Assembly (NCBI GenBank): GCA_963169765.1
Contig: CAUJEN010000128.1
Location: 1 to 64,000, forward strand
Direction of reading: 5' to 3'
Origin: QWHO01 sp021404945
GTDB lineage: Bacteria > Vulcanimicrobiota > Xenobia > Xenobiales > QWHO01
Length of the DNA: 64,000 nucleotides
Part shown: positions 7,497-14,907 of the stretch, piece after piece
Layout of the letters: each line of letters starts with the position of its first letter
How positions within the stretch are numbered: position 1 is the stretch's first letter
Made by a program: the position numbers and the translations under genes
Notes under the pieces: generated by a model
The model's input: only the letters and a program-made list of their open reading frames with translations
Databases searched by the model: none
Told to the model about the DNA's origin: nothing

Positions 7497-8483
7497 CTAT
7501 CCAAGAATCTCGCCCAGCCGACCGCTGACCAGCACTCCCCCCAGCGCGTCGGCCACGGCCGGATGGTGCCTGTCCTCGTGGCGATGCAGGAAGCCTTCCA
7601 CGTCGTTCCAGGACTGCGGCTCTTCGGCCAGGTGCTCGGCCAGGGCCAGCACCCAGGCTTCGATGGGAACCTCGTCGCTTTTGCGGCCGTGGGGGAAGCC
7701 CGAGCCGTCGTAGCGCTCGTGATGGGCCTCAACGATGGGGGCCAGCTCGCGCAGCACTCGGCCCGAGCGCAGGAACTCGGCTCCGGCGGCGGGGTGGCCT
7801 TTCTCGACGTCGCTCTCGAGCTGACCCGCCAGCACCAGCTTGCCCACATCGTGATAAAGCGCGCTGCGCCAGATCAGGTTGCGCGACTGGGCCGACAGAT
7901 CCATCAGCGTGGCCAGCTCGGTTGCCAGTCGGGCTACCCGCATCGTGTGGCCCCGCCGGCCAGGGGTCAGGCTCTCACTGGCTCCCACCAGCAGGTCCTC
8001 CACCCGCTGGGCGTAGGCTACCTGGTCTTCGGTGCGGCGGATGAGCTCCCAGGCCACTCCGGCCGCCCGACCCAGGTGAAAGAGAGCCTCGGCGGTGGGC
8101 CGGTCGGGATCGTGGGGCAGGCCCACCACCACCAGCACCCCCACCAGAGCGCCGTAGAGCATCACCGGGATGCCCACGTTGACCGGGCCTGAGGTCGCCA
8201 GCCCGGGCACCGGCAGCCCGCGCCGATCGAGGGTCAGCTCGAGGTAGAGAGCCACCCGTCCCGGCAGGGTCTCTTCGCCGAGAGGGATTCCGCTCTGGCT
8301 TTCCCACGGCCGCATCAGCATGCCGACCTCGCTGCGGAAGCGAAAGAAGCGGGCCTGTCCCTGGCCCAGGCAGTCGACCGCCAGTTGCTCGAGATCGCGG
8401 GCAAAGCTCTCGCGGTTACGGGCCAGCGAGAGCTGCTGAACAACCGAGAGCGGGTCGGCACTGAGCCTGGCGGTGGTGGACAT
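7497..8483 (-). CDS. GAF-like sensor with HD-GYP phosphodiesterase domain
   Basis: This 328-residue protein has a GAF-type sensory region (about 10-150) and an HD-GYP domain (about 165-328). The HD pair is YHDVGK and the second motif is HHERYDGSGFP, where F replaces the canonical Y. Such proteins hydrolyse cyclic di-GMP. An AGGAGG ribosome site precedes the ATG. It lies downstream of a GspF gene on the same strand, so a role in controlling pili or secretion by c-di-GMP is a reasonable inference. The variant GFP triad may affect activity. Confidence 0.85.
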   Translation of the reverse strand: MSTTARLSADPLSVVQQLSLARNRESFARDLEQLAVDCLGQGQARFFRFRSEVGMLMRPWESQSGIPLGEETLPGRVALYLELTLDRRGLPVPGLATSGPVNVGIPVMLYGALVGVLVVVGLPHDPDRPTAEALFHLGRAAGVAWELIRRTEDQVAYAQRVEDLLVGASESLTPGRRGHTMRVARLATELATLMDLSAQSRNLIWRSALYHDVGKLVLAGQLESDVEKGHPAAGAEFLRSGRVLRELAPIVEAHHERYDGSGFPHGRKSDEVPIEAWVLALAEHLAEEPQSWNDVEGFLHRHEDRHHPAVADALGGVLVSGRLGEILG

Positions 8484-8507
8484 GCGGCCTCCTGAAGAAC
8501 TGACGTC

Positions 8508-8586
8508 ATGTTGAGAAGGTTATCCCTATCCTTCGGGGGCGCCTCCCAACAAGTCCAATTGCAAAACCTTCAGCACTTCCCTTTAC
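8508..8586 (-). repeat. Dispersed palindromic element, family C copy 1
   Basis: The right end GCAAAACCTTCAGCAC (8561-8576) is identical to the right terminal repeat of the copy at 54377-54392. The left end GTTGAGAAGGTT is a degraded inverted partner. CCTTCGGGGGCGCCTCC in the middle also matches the second copy. The element abuts and covers the TAA stop of the GspF gene. Confidence 0.65.
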
Positions 8587-9821
8587 ATCTGGGCTTGCTG
8601 GCCGGTCGAGATGCCCAGAATAGGCAACAGCACGCCCATCACGAACATCCCGACCACGCCGCCCACGACCACCATCATGGCCGGTTCGAGCACCGCCGTC
8701 ATGGCGGCGATGGTGGCGTCGATCTCGGCCTCGTAGTAGTCGGCCACCCTTTCGAACATCTCGGGCAGAGAGCCTGCCTCCTCCCCGATGGCCGCCATCT
8801 GCACCATCAGATCGGGGAAGATCTTGACAGACTCCAGCGTGTCCGAGATGCGGTCGCCATCCTGGATGCGGCTGGCCACCACCGACAGCGAGCGGGCCAC
8901 CACCTGGTTGCCGGCCGAGCCAGCCACCAGCGACAGGCTCTGCAAGAGCGGCACGCCGGATTTGAGCAGCTCGGAGAAGGCCCTGGCAAAGCGAGCCGAG
9001 GCCCCCTGCTGCACCAGGTCGTGGAAGAAAGGCACGAAGTACTTGCAGTAGTCGATTGTATAGCGCCCTGTGGGCGTCTTGCGAAAGAAATGAAAGGCGA
9101 CCCCCAGCGCCAGGACTGCCAACAGTGTGAGGGCGATGTTCTGACCCGAGGAGACGAATTTCGAGGCCTGCACCAGCATGTGGGTGAGGGGGTAATCGGC
9201 AGCGATGTTGAGCTTGGAGTCCTCGAACATGGGGGTGAAGAGGGGCATCAGAAAAGCCACCAGGGCGTAGGAGAGGACGCTGGTGAAGATCAAGATGAAC
9301 ATCGGATAAGCCAGCGCCGAAGCGATCTTGCGCCGCACGGCCGCTTCCTTCTCCATCATCAGGGCCAGGCGAGCCACCGTCTCGGGCAGGTTGCCGCCCG
9401 CCTCGCCCACCCGCACCAGGTTGAGATACATCTCGTCGAACACCCGGGGGTGGTTGGCCAGGGCCTCGCTGAAGCGGGCCCCCTTCTGCAGATCCTGGCT
9501 CACCTGGTCGAGCACCCTGCGCAGGCTCGGACTCGAGTTGCGCCGTCGCAGCACGTGAATGATGCGCAAGAGTGAGAGGCCCGCCGCCAGGGTGGTGGCC
9601 AGCTGGCGGGTGAAGATCATCAGGGTCTTCTGCGAGATGCCCAGGTCGAAGCCGAGCTGCTTCTCCTCGCTCTTTCGCGAGGCTTCCACCTCGGCCACCT
9701 CCAGCACGGTCAGGCCTTTGGACTTCAAGTCTGCGAGCAGGGCGTGGTGGTCGTGGGCGCTGGTTTCCCCTTGCTGGGGTTTGCCGTGAGCGTCCACAGT
9801 CTTGTATTTGAATCGAGCCAT
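8583..9821 (-). CDS. Type II secretion/type IV pilus inner-membrane protein GspF/PilC
   Basis: This 412-residue protein fits the family length. Two GspF cytoplasmic domains alternate with three transmembrane segments. They are recognisable from FTRQLATTLAAGLSLLRI and the second-copy FARAFSELLKSGVPLLQSL, each followed by the VGEAGGNLPE or IGEEAGSLPE motif. The N-terminus MARFKYKTVDAHGKPQQGE is typical. GspF/PilC is the platform protein onto which pseudopilins are assembled. Upstream in the same operon are a DUF4384 and a propeller gene. A second GspF lies at 44593. Confidence 0.95.
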   Translation of the reverse strand: MARFKYKTVDAHGKPQQGETSAHDHHALLADLKSKGLTVLEVAEVEASRKSEEKQLGFDLGISQKTLMIFTRQLATTLAAGLSLLRIIHVLRRRNSSPSLRRVLDQVSQDLQKGARFSEALANHPRVFDEMYLNLVRVGEAGGNLPETVARLALMMEKEAAVRRKIASALAYPMFILIFTSVLSYALVAFLMPLFTPMFEDSKLNIAADYPLTHMLVQASKFVSSGQNIALTLLAVLALGVAFHFFRKTPTGRYTIDYCKYFVPFFHDLVQQGASARFARAFSELLKSGVPLLQSLSLVAGSAGNQVVARSLSVVASRIQDGDRISDTLESVKIFPDLMVQMAAIGEEAGSLPEMFERVADYYEAEIDATIAAMTAVLEPAMMVVVGGVVGMFVMGVLLPILGISTGQQAQM

Positions 9822-9833
9822 GGCTGCTTCCCT

Positions 9834-10262
9834 TCAGCGTTCTGTGTAGGTGGTGGTTGCCTGACCGAAGGGGCCGGCTCCCTCCAGGAGGTCTTTCCAG
9901 CCGGTCGGCTCGCCCAGCTCAGGACTTTTCGTGGTCACCACCGCCTGCAGCCATTCCCGGCCGGACGGTCCCGTCTGCTCGAGCAACTGCCCGGAATTGT
10001 CGCGAATCTGCAGCGTCTGTCCTGCATCGATCCGATCGTAGCTCGAGAACGTGCTGGGAACCGCGATCCGGGTCACACCCTCAGAATCGGTCCAGAGCAG
10101 GTTCAGATACCCGGTGATCTGGCTTTTGACCGAGATGGTCATCCGATCTCCGATGGCGTATTCGCTCTTGTCGGTCTTCAGCTTGACGGCCAGGGTGGCG
10201 CCTTCCAGGGGCAGCTGGGCCGTGGCCAGAGCGGTCAAGGAGAGCAGGAGCAGGGCTCTCAT
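9834..10262 (-). CDS. Secreted DUF4384-like protein
   Basis: This is a 142-residue protein from the ATG at 10262, which overlaps the stop of the upstream gene as ATGA. A signal peptide (MRALLLLSLTALATA) is followed by the DUF4384-type core (DKSEYAIGDRMTISVKS, then GYLNLLWTDSEGVTRIAVP). That family is found in exported proteins and protein-kinase-associated surface proteins. The gene is 12 bases before the GspF gene, so an envelope or secretion role is likely. Confidence 0.75.
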   Translation of the reverse strand: MRALLLLSLTALATAQLPLEGATLAVKLKTDKSEYAIGDRMTISVKSQITGYLNLLWTDSEGVTRIAVPSTFSSYDRIDAGQTLQIRDNSGQLLEQTGPSGREWLQAVVTTKSPELGEPTGWKDLLEGAGPFGQATTTYTER

Positions 10263-11365
10263 GCTTTTCGCCTGGGCAGGGCCACGCCGCCCACCAACAC
10301 GCGCTCCCCCTCGGACACCACCCGGGCTGATGGGGTCTCGGCCAGACACGAGGGCGTCAGGGTCAGGCGGTGCAGGTTGCCGCTCTCGTCGGCCACCAGC
10401 GCTCCCTCCTCCAGGGCCAGGGGCGGGGCCAGGCCGGATCCTGGCCGGAAACTGGCCTGAGGCTGGCCGGCCTCGGTGGTGAGGGCGTAGACCGTGCTCT
10501 CGCTGGCCAGGAAGGTGGCGCCGCTGGCATCGCTGACGGGCGGGGTCTCCAGCTTCTCGGGCAGCCTGCGGCTCCAGACCGGCTGTCCGTCCGCATCGAG
10601 GCGCAGCACGGTCTCGCCCGAGCGCACCACTCCCTCGGGGTTGATCTGGGGCGTGACGCTGCCGGGACGATGGCTCCAGAGCTTTTTCCCGCTCTTCGGG
10701 TCGAGGGCCAGCACGTCTCCGAACATGCGGGGCACGAACACGGTGCCCTCGGGGCTGGTGGCCAGCTTCCCCAGGTAGTCTCCCACCGGGTAACGCCAGG
10801 GGCTCTTGCCGTCCGGCTCATAGCAGTGCAGCACGTGGTCGTTGCCGTTGAAGAAGTAGAGATTGCCCTCCGGCCCTCCCCCCAGCGGTCCGCGAATGAT
10901 CACCTGACCCATCAGCGGACGCTCGAAGCGCGAGACCCCGCTGCGGCTGTCCAGGTTCACGATCAGCCCGATCTCGTGACGGCTGATCAGGCCCAGCGTG
11001 TGGTTGCCGGCCAGGATGGGCGGATCGGACAGCCGTCCACGCACCTCGCGCTCCCAGCGCGGGTTGCCCTCGGGGTCGAGGCTGACCACGCGGCCCTCGC
11101 GCGCGGCCAGGTAGGCATTGCCCTCGGCGTCCACCAGGGGAGGGTGCAGCTCTCCCTCCAGCTTGCGCGTCCAGCGCAAAGTTCCGTCGCTGTGGCGCGC
11201 GGTCAGAGTGCCGTCCGGCTCCAGGGCAACGGTGGAGCCGTCAGGGCCGGTCGCCAGCGCGGCTCGAGCCGGCCCCGGGTGGCTCTCGGCCGGCTCCAGG
11301 CGGGGGTAGTCCCCACCTAAGAGGTAACGGGCCGTTCCTTGAAACGAGGCGCAAATGGGCAGCAT
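10259..11365 (-). CDS. PQQ-like beta-propeller protein
   Basis: About 368 residues from the ATG at 11365 (MLPICASFQG). The frame is open far upstream, but that part reads as non-coding. About seven to eight repeats carry the pattern DPEGNPRW, DPKSGKKLWS, DADGQPVWS, each a blade ending in a Trp typical of PQQ-type propellers. Such proteins act as scaffolds, as in BamB. It is first in the operon with the DUF4384, GspF and HD-GYP genes. No clear signal peptide is visible with this start. Confidence 0.7.
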   Translation of the reverse strand: MLPICASFQGTARYLLGGDYPRLEPAESHPGPARAALATGPDGSTVALEPDGTLTARHSDGTLRWTRKLEGELHPPLVDAEGNAYLAAREGRVVSLDPEGNPRWEREVRGRLSDPPILAGNHTLGLISRHEIGLIVNLDSRSGVSRFERPLMGQVIIRGPLGGGPEGNLYFFNGNDHVLHCYEPDGKSPWRYPVGDYLGKLATSPEGTVFVPRMFGDVLALDPKSGKKLWSHRPGSVTPQINPEGVVRSGETVLRLDADGQPVWSRRLPEKLETPPVSDASGATFLASESTVYALTTEAGQPQASFRPGSGLAPPLALEEGALVADESGNLHRLTLTPSCLAETPSARVVSEGERVLVGGVALPRRKA

Positions 11366-11572
11366 CCCATCCAGGCTAGGGGGTGGGACTGAAGGATACC
11401 TGAACGTGCCTGCGGTTGACGGAGAAAGGGGCCATACAAGCGGCAGGCTGACGCAAAGCCGGTTGGGTAGGGCGTCCAGAAACCTGGTGGGCAGTTCATC
11501 TTCCTGTAACAACCTGGTCTTGCGGTCGTGTTTGAGTGGGGGCAAGAAACGGACCACACAAGCGAGGACACA

Positions 11573-11854
11573 ATGCACGAGCCTGTTGAGCTGGTTGCCC
11601 TGGTGGGCAGCCAGAAAGTGACCAATGTACGCATGTCGAGCCACGGCGTGCTGGCTTCCGACCAGGCCCGGCGGGTCTGGGGGCGCAGCGATCACAGCCT
11701 GCTTTCCGAGGAGGCTCTCTCCTCGGTCGAGGGCGGCGCCTCCCTGCAGTTCATCGAGGCACTGCGCAGCACCCTCGGCAGCGATCTGGAGGCCCGCGGG
11801 CGCCGGCAGCGCCGGCGCACACCCCTTTGGAGAGACTTCAGCCGGCCATCTTGA
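11573..11854 (+). CDS. Small hypothetical protein
   Basis: This 93-residue reading frame starts MHEPVELVALVGSQK, with GCGAGGA spaced suitably before the ATG at 11573. Codon third positions are mostly G or C, as in neighbouring genes. The sequence contains an Arg-rich C-terminus (EARGRRQRRRTPLWRD). It diverges from the propeller gene. No family is recognised. The 187 bases between it and the ribA-type gene hold no riboswitch motif that I can see. Confidence 0.5.
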   Translation: MHEPVELVALVGSQKVTNVRMSSHGVLASDQARRVWGRSDHSLLSEEALSSVEGGASLQFIEALRSTLGSDLEARGRRQRRRTPLWRDFSRPS

Positions 11855-12041
11855 AAGCCAGGGAGGCCTGCTCGAACCGGGCCCGCTGCGCGGCCGTCTC
11901 AAGAATACCGCCAGAGGCTGAAAGGGGCTGAGCTTCCTTGAGGGTCCCCCGCTACCGCTCAAGAGGCCGCTGGAGGCATCCGACGACCGGGACGAGAAAG
12001 CGTGGGAACCTCACGGCCCCAGGAAAGGAACCTTCATCCGG

Positions 12042-13313
12042 ATGAGCATTCCCAGGCTAGAGAAGCTGGTCAGCACCCGGCTGCCCATCGAGGAGGGGCA
12101 GTTTCGCCTCAGCCTCTACCGCAGCGGCCTGAACGGCTGCGACCACCTGATGCTGGTCCACGGAGAGGTGCGGGGACAGCAGGGTGTGCTCACGCGCATC
12201 CATTCCGAGTGCTTCACCGGCGATGTGTTGGGCTCGCTGCGTTGCGACTGCGGGGCCCAGCTGGAGGCTTCTCTCCAGCTCATCGCCCGGGCTGGCCGGG
12301 GGGTGCTGCTCTATTTGCGCCAGGAGGGTCGCGGCATCGGGCTGGCCGACAAGTTGCGCGCCTACAACCTGCAAGACCAGGGGTTCGACACCGTGGACGC
12401 CAACGCCGAGCTCGGTCATGAGCCGGACGCGCGCGACTACACCGACGCCGTCTTGATGCTGCGGGATCTGGGCGTCGAGTCGGTCGACCTGATCACCAAC
12501 AACCCCACCAAGATCCAGGCTCTGGAAGGGATGGGCCTGCGGGTTCGCGCGCGGGTTCCCACCAGGCTGGCAGTCAACCCTGAGAACCGGGCCTACCTCG
12601 ATACCAAGGCCCAGCGCATGAACCACCTGCTGCAGCTGGCCCCCGATTCGGCCGCTCCGCTGGAGGAGCTGGAAGGCTGGCTGAACGTCCACCCGATTCC
12701 CGCCGATCGACCCCACGTCACGGTGACCTACGCCCAGAGCCTGGACGGCCGCATCGCCGAGCAGCGCGCTCTTTCGGGCTACGAGTCCCAGCTGATGACC
12801 CACCGCCTGCGGGGCTGGCACGACGGCAGCCTGGTCGGGATTGGCACGGTGTTGTCGGGCGATCCGTGGCCCTCCGCTTCCAAGTCGACCCTGATCGTGG
12901 CCGACAGCCAGCTGCGCCTGCCGCTTCAGGCCCGCCTCTGGTCCAACCCCGGCGGCCTGATGGTGGCCGCCGCGGTGGGAGCCGACCCCGAGAGACGCCG
13001 GGCGCTGCAAGAGCTGGGTGCCACGGTGCTGGAGCTGCCCAGGAACGGAGGCTACGGGGTGGACCTGACCAGCTTGCTGCGCACTTTGCACCAGCGCGGC
13101 ATCCGGCGATTGATGGTGGAGGGCGGCGCCCGGCTGCTTAACGCCTTCCTGCGCGAGCGCCTGGCCGACGCCGCCGTGGTGACCATCGCCCCGCGCCTGG
13201 TGGGCGGCCCGGGCTGCGTCTCGCCGTCGGAGAACCGGCCGCTGCCGCAGCTCTTGGAGCCGGTCTGGCACAAGCTGGGACAGGACATGGTGGTCTGGGC
13301 CTCGCTGGCCTGA
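12042..13313 (+). CDS. Fused GTP cyclohydrolase II and RibD-type pyrimidine reductase
   Basis: This 423-residue protein joins two riboflavin enzymes. Residues about 1-205 are GTP cyclohydrolase II (RibA). The zinc ligands C57, C68 and C70 lie in HSECFTGDVLGSLRCDCG, and the GTP-binding YLRQEGRGIGL is near 91-101. Residues about 225-423 are the RibD C-terminal reductase, opening VTVTYAQSLDGRIA and including LMVEGGARLLNAFL. No deaminase domain or RibB domain is present. The protein would catalyse the first step and the later NADPH-dependent ring reduction. RibD reductase is usually fused to its own deaminase, so this pairing is unusual. No FMN riboswitch precedes it. Confidence 0.88.
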   Translation: MSIPRLEKLVSTRLPIEEGQFRLSLYRSGLNGCDHLMLVHGEVRGQQGVLTRIHSECFTGDVLGSLRCDCGAQLEASLQLIARAGRGVLLYLRQEGRGIGLADKLRAYNLQDQGFDTVDANAELGHEPDARDYTDAVLMLRDLGVESVDLITNNPTKIQALEGMGLRVRARVPTRLAVNPENRAYLDTKAQRMNHLLQLAPDSAAPLEELEGWLNVHPIPADRPHVTVTYAQSLDGRIAEQRALSGYESQLMTHRLRGWHDGSLVGIGTVLSGDPWPSASKSTLIVADSQLRLPLQARLWSNPGGLMVAAAVGADPERRRALQELGATVLELPRNGGYGVDLTSLLRTLHQRGIRRLMVEGGARLLNAFLRERLADAAVVTIAPRLVGGPGCVSPSENRPLPQLLEPVWHKLGQDMVVWASLA

Positions 13314-13382
13314 TAGACTTCAAGCTCGAGAAGGGGAAGGTCGTGGACATCGACCTGCACCTCGTTCCAGCACAATCGCGCT

Positions 13383-13649
13383 GATTTTGTCCTGTTCGGG
13401 CGGGATCCGGGGGTCGAGATACCCCTGGAGCAACTGGAGATCAGGGTCAAGCGAGCACGCTACCGGCAGAAGCACACCAACGCCGAGGACGTCTGGATTC
13501 GCTGGCGTCCAACCGATCCACTCCAACCGGGTCCGCACGTTCTCGAGGTCCGGCTGGAAGATGGAGCGGGCAACGCCACCTCGCAGGTCAGTCGCTTCAC
13601 CTCGACGGGAACGTCGTGTCCCGATGACGACCAGGACTGGAACTGGTAG
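13383..13649 (+). pseudogene. Remnant of a protein gene (Ig-like fragment)
   Basis: The frame from GAT at 13383 reads DFVLFGRDPGVEIPLEQL and later GPHVLEVRLEDGAGNATSQV, ending CPDDDQDWNW and TAG at 13647. Its composition is protein-like and resembles a beta-sandwich from a cell-surface protein. There is no start codon in frame. Just upstream, a different frame gives KLEKGKVVDIDLHLVPAQSR before a stop, which suggests a frameshifted and truncated gene. It begins immediately after the riboflavin gene. Confidence 0.4.
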
Positions 13650-13831
13650 CTGCGTCGCCTGGTCTTACCGTTCATTTGGGGCTACACCCCTCGGTCGGGT
13701 TTGGCAGCCATAGTATGCAGTATTGAGTTGCCAGCTTCTGCGTCCGCTCATGAGCAGACACCGAGCCTGTCAACTCTAGGGCACCTCCATCCACTCGGGT
13801 GCTGAATCCGGCTGACTGCGTCTCGTGCTGC

Positions 13832-13837
13832 TACAAT
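13832..13837 (+). promoter_or_regulatory. -10 element TACAAT adjacent to the start codon
   Basis: TACAAT ends 5 bases before the ATG at 13843 and 8 before the ATG at 13846. Transcription would start at the start codon, giving a leaderless mRNA. CTGACT at 13812 is a poor -35 candidate at short spacing. Confidence 0.45.
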
Positions 13838-13842
13838 CAAGC

Positions 13843-14313
13843 ATGATGCACGAATTGCTCGGCAGCCCGCGCCTGTCTCTGCGTTTGATGGCCCTGCGCG
13901 TCCTGAGCGAGGAGAAGGCCGTCGAGCAGCTGCTGCTCTCGCCAGTGGGCCATCCCGCGCTGGCCTGGGCCCTGGCCCGCGGCGCCGAGACCGAGTGGCT
14001 CGCCTGCGCCGGGCCGCTCGGCGTCGGCGCCGCTCTGCGTGCTCTGGCTCGGCACTGGGACGAGGTCGGGCCCACCCCGGCGGCGCTTCTGGCGGTGGCC
14101 GCGGCGGTCGATCGGCTGGGTTCGGAGGTGCAGGAGGCGCTCGAGCATTTGCTGGCCCATCTGCCCTCCTGGCCACTGCCCATCGAGCCCGATCGGTGGC
14201 GTGCGCCTCGCTGCCGGCGACGCGCTGGAGAGGATTCGGCCGCAGGTCTGCCAGGCGGGGACGAACCCGAGAGAGGCCATCTCGGCCAGCTTTCTTTCAG
14301 CCCGTCAGCCTAG
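13843..14313 (+). CDS. HEAT-like helical protein, possibly frameshifted
   Basis: The gene starts MMHELLGSPRLSLRL at 13843 or 13846. Residues 1-115 are Leu/Ala-rich paired helices like HEAT repeats. From about 14187 the frame turns Arg/Gly-rich (RWRAPRCRRRAGED) and ends at 14313. The +1 frame from that point reads VRLAAGDALERIRPQVCQAG, which looks more protein-like and runs to 14344. A single-base indel in the gene or the assembly is therefore likely. It sits just upstream of the coiled-coil gene at 14323. Function unknown. Confidence 0.5.
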   Translation: MMHELLGSPRLSLRLMALRVLSEEKAVEQLLLSPVGHPALAWALARGAETEWLACAGPLGVGAALRALARHWDEVGPTPAALLAVAAAVDRLGSEVQEALEHLLAHLPSWPLPIEPDRWRAPRCRRRAGEDSAAGLPGGDEPERGHLGQLSFSPSA

Positions 14314-14316
14314 AAT
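14311..14316 (+). promoter_or_regulatory. -10 element TAGAAT close to the start codon
   Basis: TAGAAT overlaps the stop of the previous frame and ends 6 bases before the ATG at 14323, consistent with leaderless transcription. No clear -35 is seen. Confidence 0.4.
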
Positions 14317-14322
14317 GGTCTC

Positions 14323-14907
14323 ATGCAGATCCTGCCCGCCCTGACGCTTGCCCGCCCGACCGTCGCCACGACGCTCTCCGAGCACAGCCACGAGCTCGAG
14401 AGGCGGGAAGGGGACCTGCGCGAGCGCGAGAGCGAGCTGGACTCGCAGGCTCGGGCGCACCGCGATCAGATGAAGGCCCTGCAGACCAGCGGGCGCAAGC
14501 TGCACAAGGGGAAGAACAAGGCGCTGCCCTTCCTCATCGGCAGCTTTGCCACGTTCGTCGGAGGCATGCTCGGGGGAATGATCACCCAGCAACCGGCGCT
14601 GATGTACGTCGGCATGGCGGGCCTGCTGGGGACGGTGGTCTCGGCTGCCTTCGTGCAGGCTTCTCAGGACCACATCGACGAGCTCGGCGAGAAGCTCGCC
14701 AAGCACCAGGAGACCACTCAGGCTCTGGATGGCCAGAAGTCGGAAGTCGAGCGCCAGCTCCAGAGCACCCGCGAGAGCCTGGAGGGGAGCCGGCAGCTGG
14801 CCGCCATGGCCGAGCCTCCCGCGCCGGCCGGGCTGGCCGAAGGCAAGTCGGGCGTTACGGTTGCCGGCGTGGTGGTGCGTCGGCGCGACCCGTCAGCGGG
14901 CGCTTGA
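14323..14907 (+). CDS. Coiled-coil protein with a central membrane hairpin
   Basis: This 194-residue protein has an N-terminal coiled coil (about 18-60, HSHELERREGDLRERESEL). A Gly-rich hydrophobic pair of helices follows (about 68-110, LIGSFATFVGGMLGGMITQ and VGMAGLLGTVVSAAFV), then a second coiled coil (about 113-150, DHIDELGEKLAKHQE). It would sit in the inner membrane with both coils on the same side. Its last 15 bases overlap the end of the convergent kinase gene. No family is recognised. Confidence 0.65.
   Translation: MQILPALTLARPTVATTLSEHSHELERREGDLRERESELDSQARAHRDQMKALQTSGRKLHKGKNKALPFLIGSFATFVGGMLGGMITQQPALMYVGMAGLLGTVVSAAFVQASQDHIDELGEKLAKHQETTQALDGQKSEVERQLQSTRESLEGSRQLAAMAEPPAPAGLAEGKSGVTVAGVVVRRRDPSAGA

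Noticed and set aside
11855..12041. FMN riboswitch before the riboflavin fusion gene
   Set aside because: The RFN consensus segments (GGGGCAGGGTGAAATTCCC and related) are absent.
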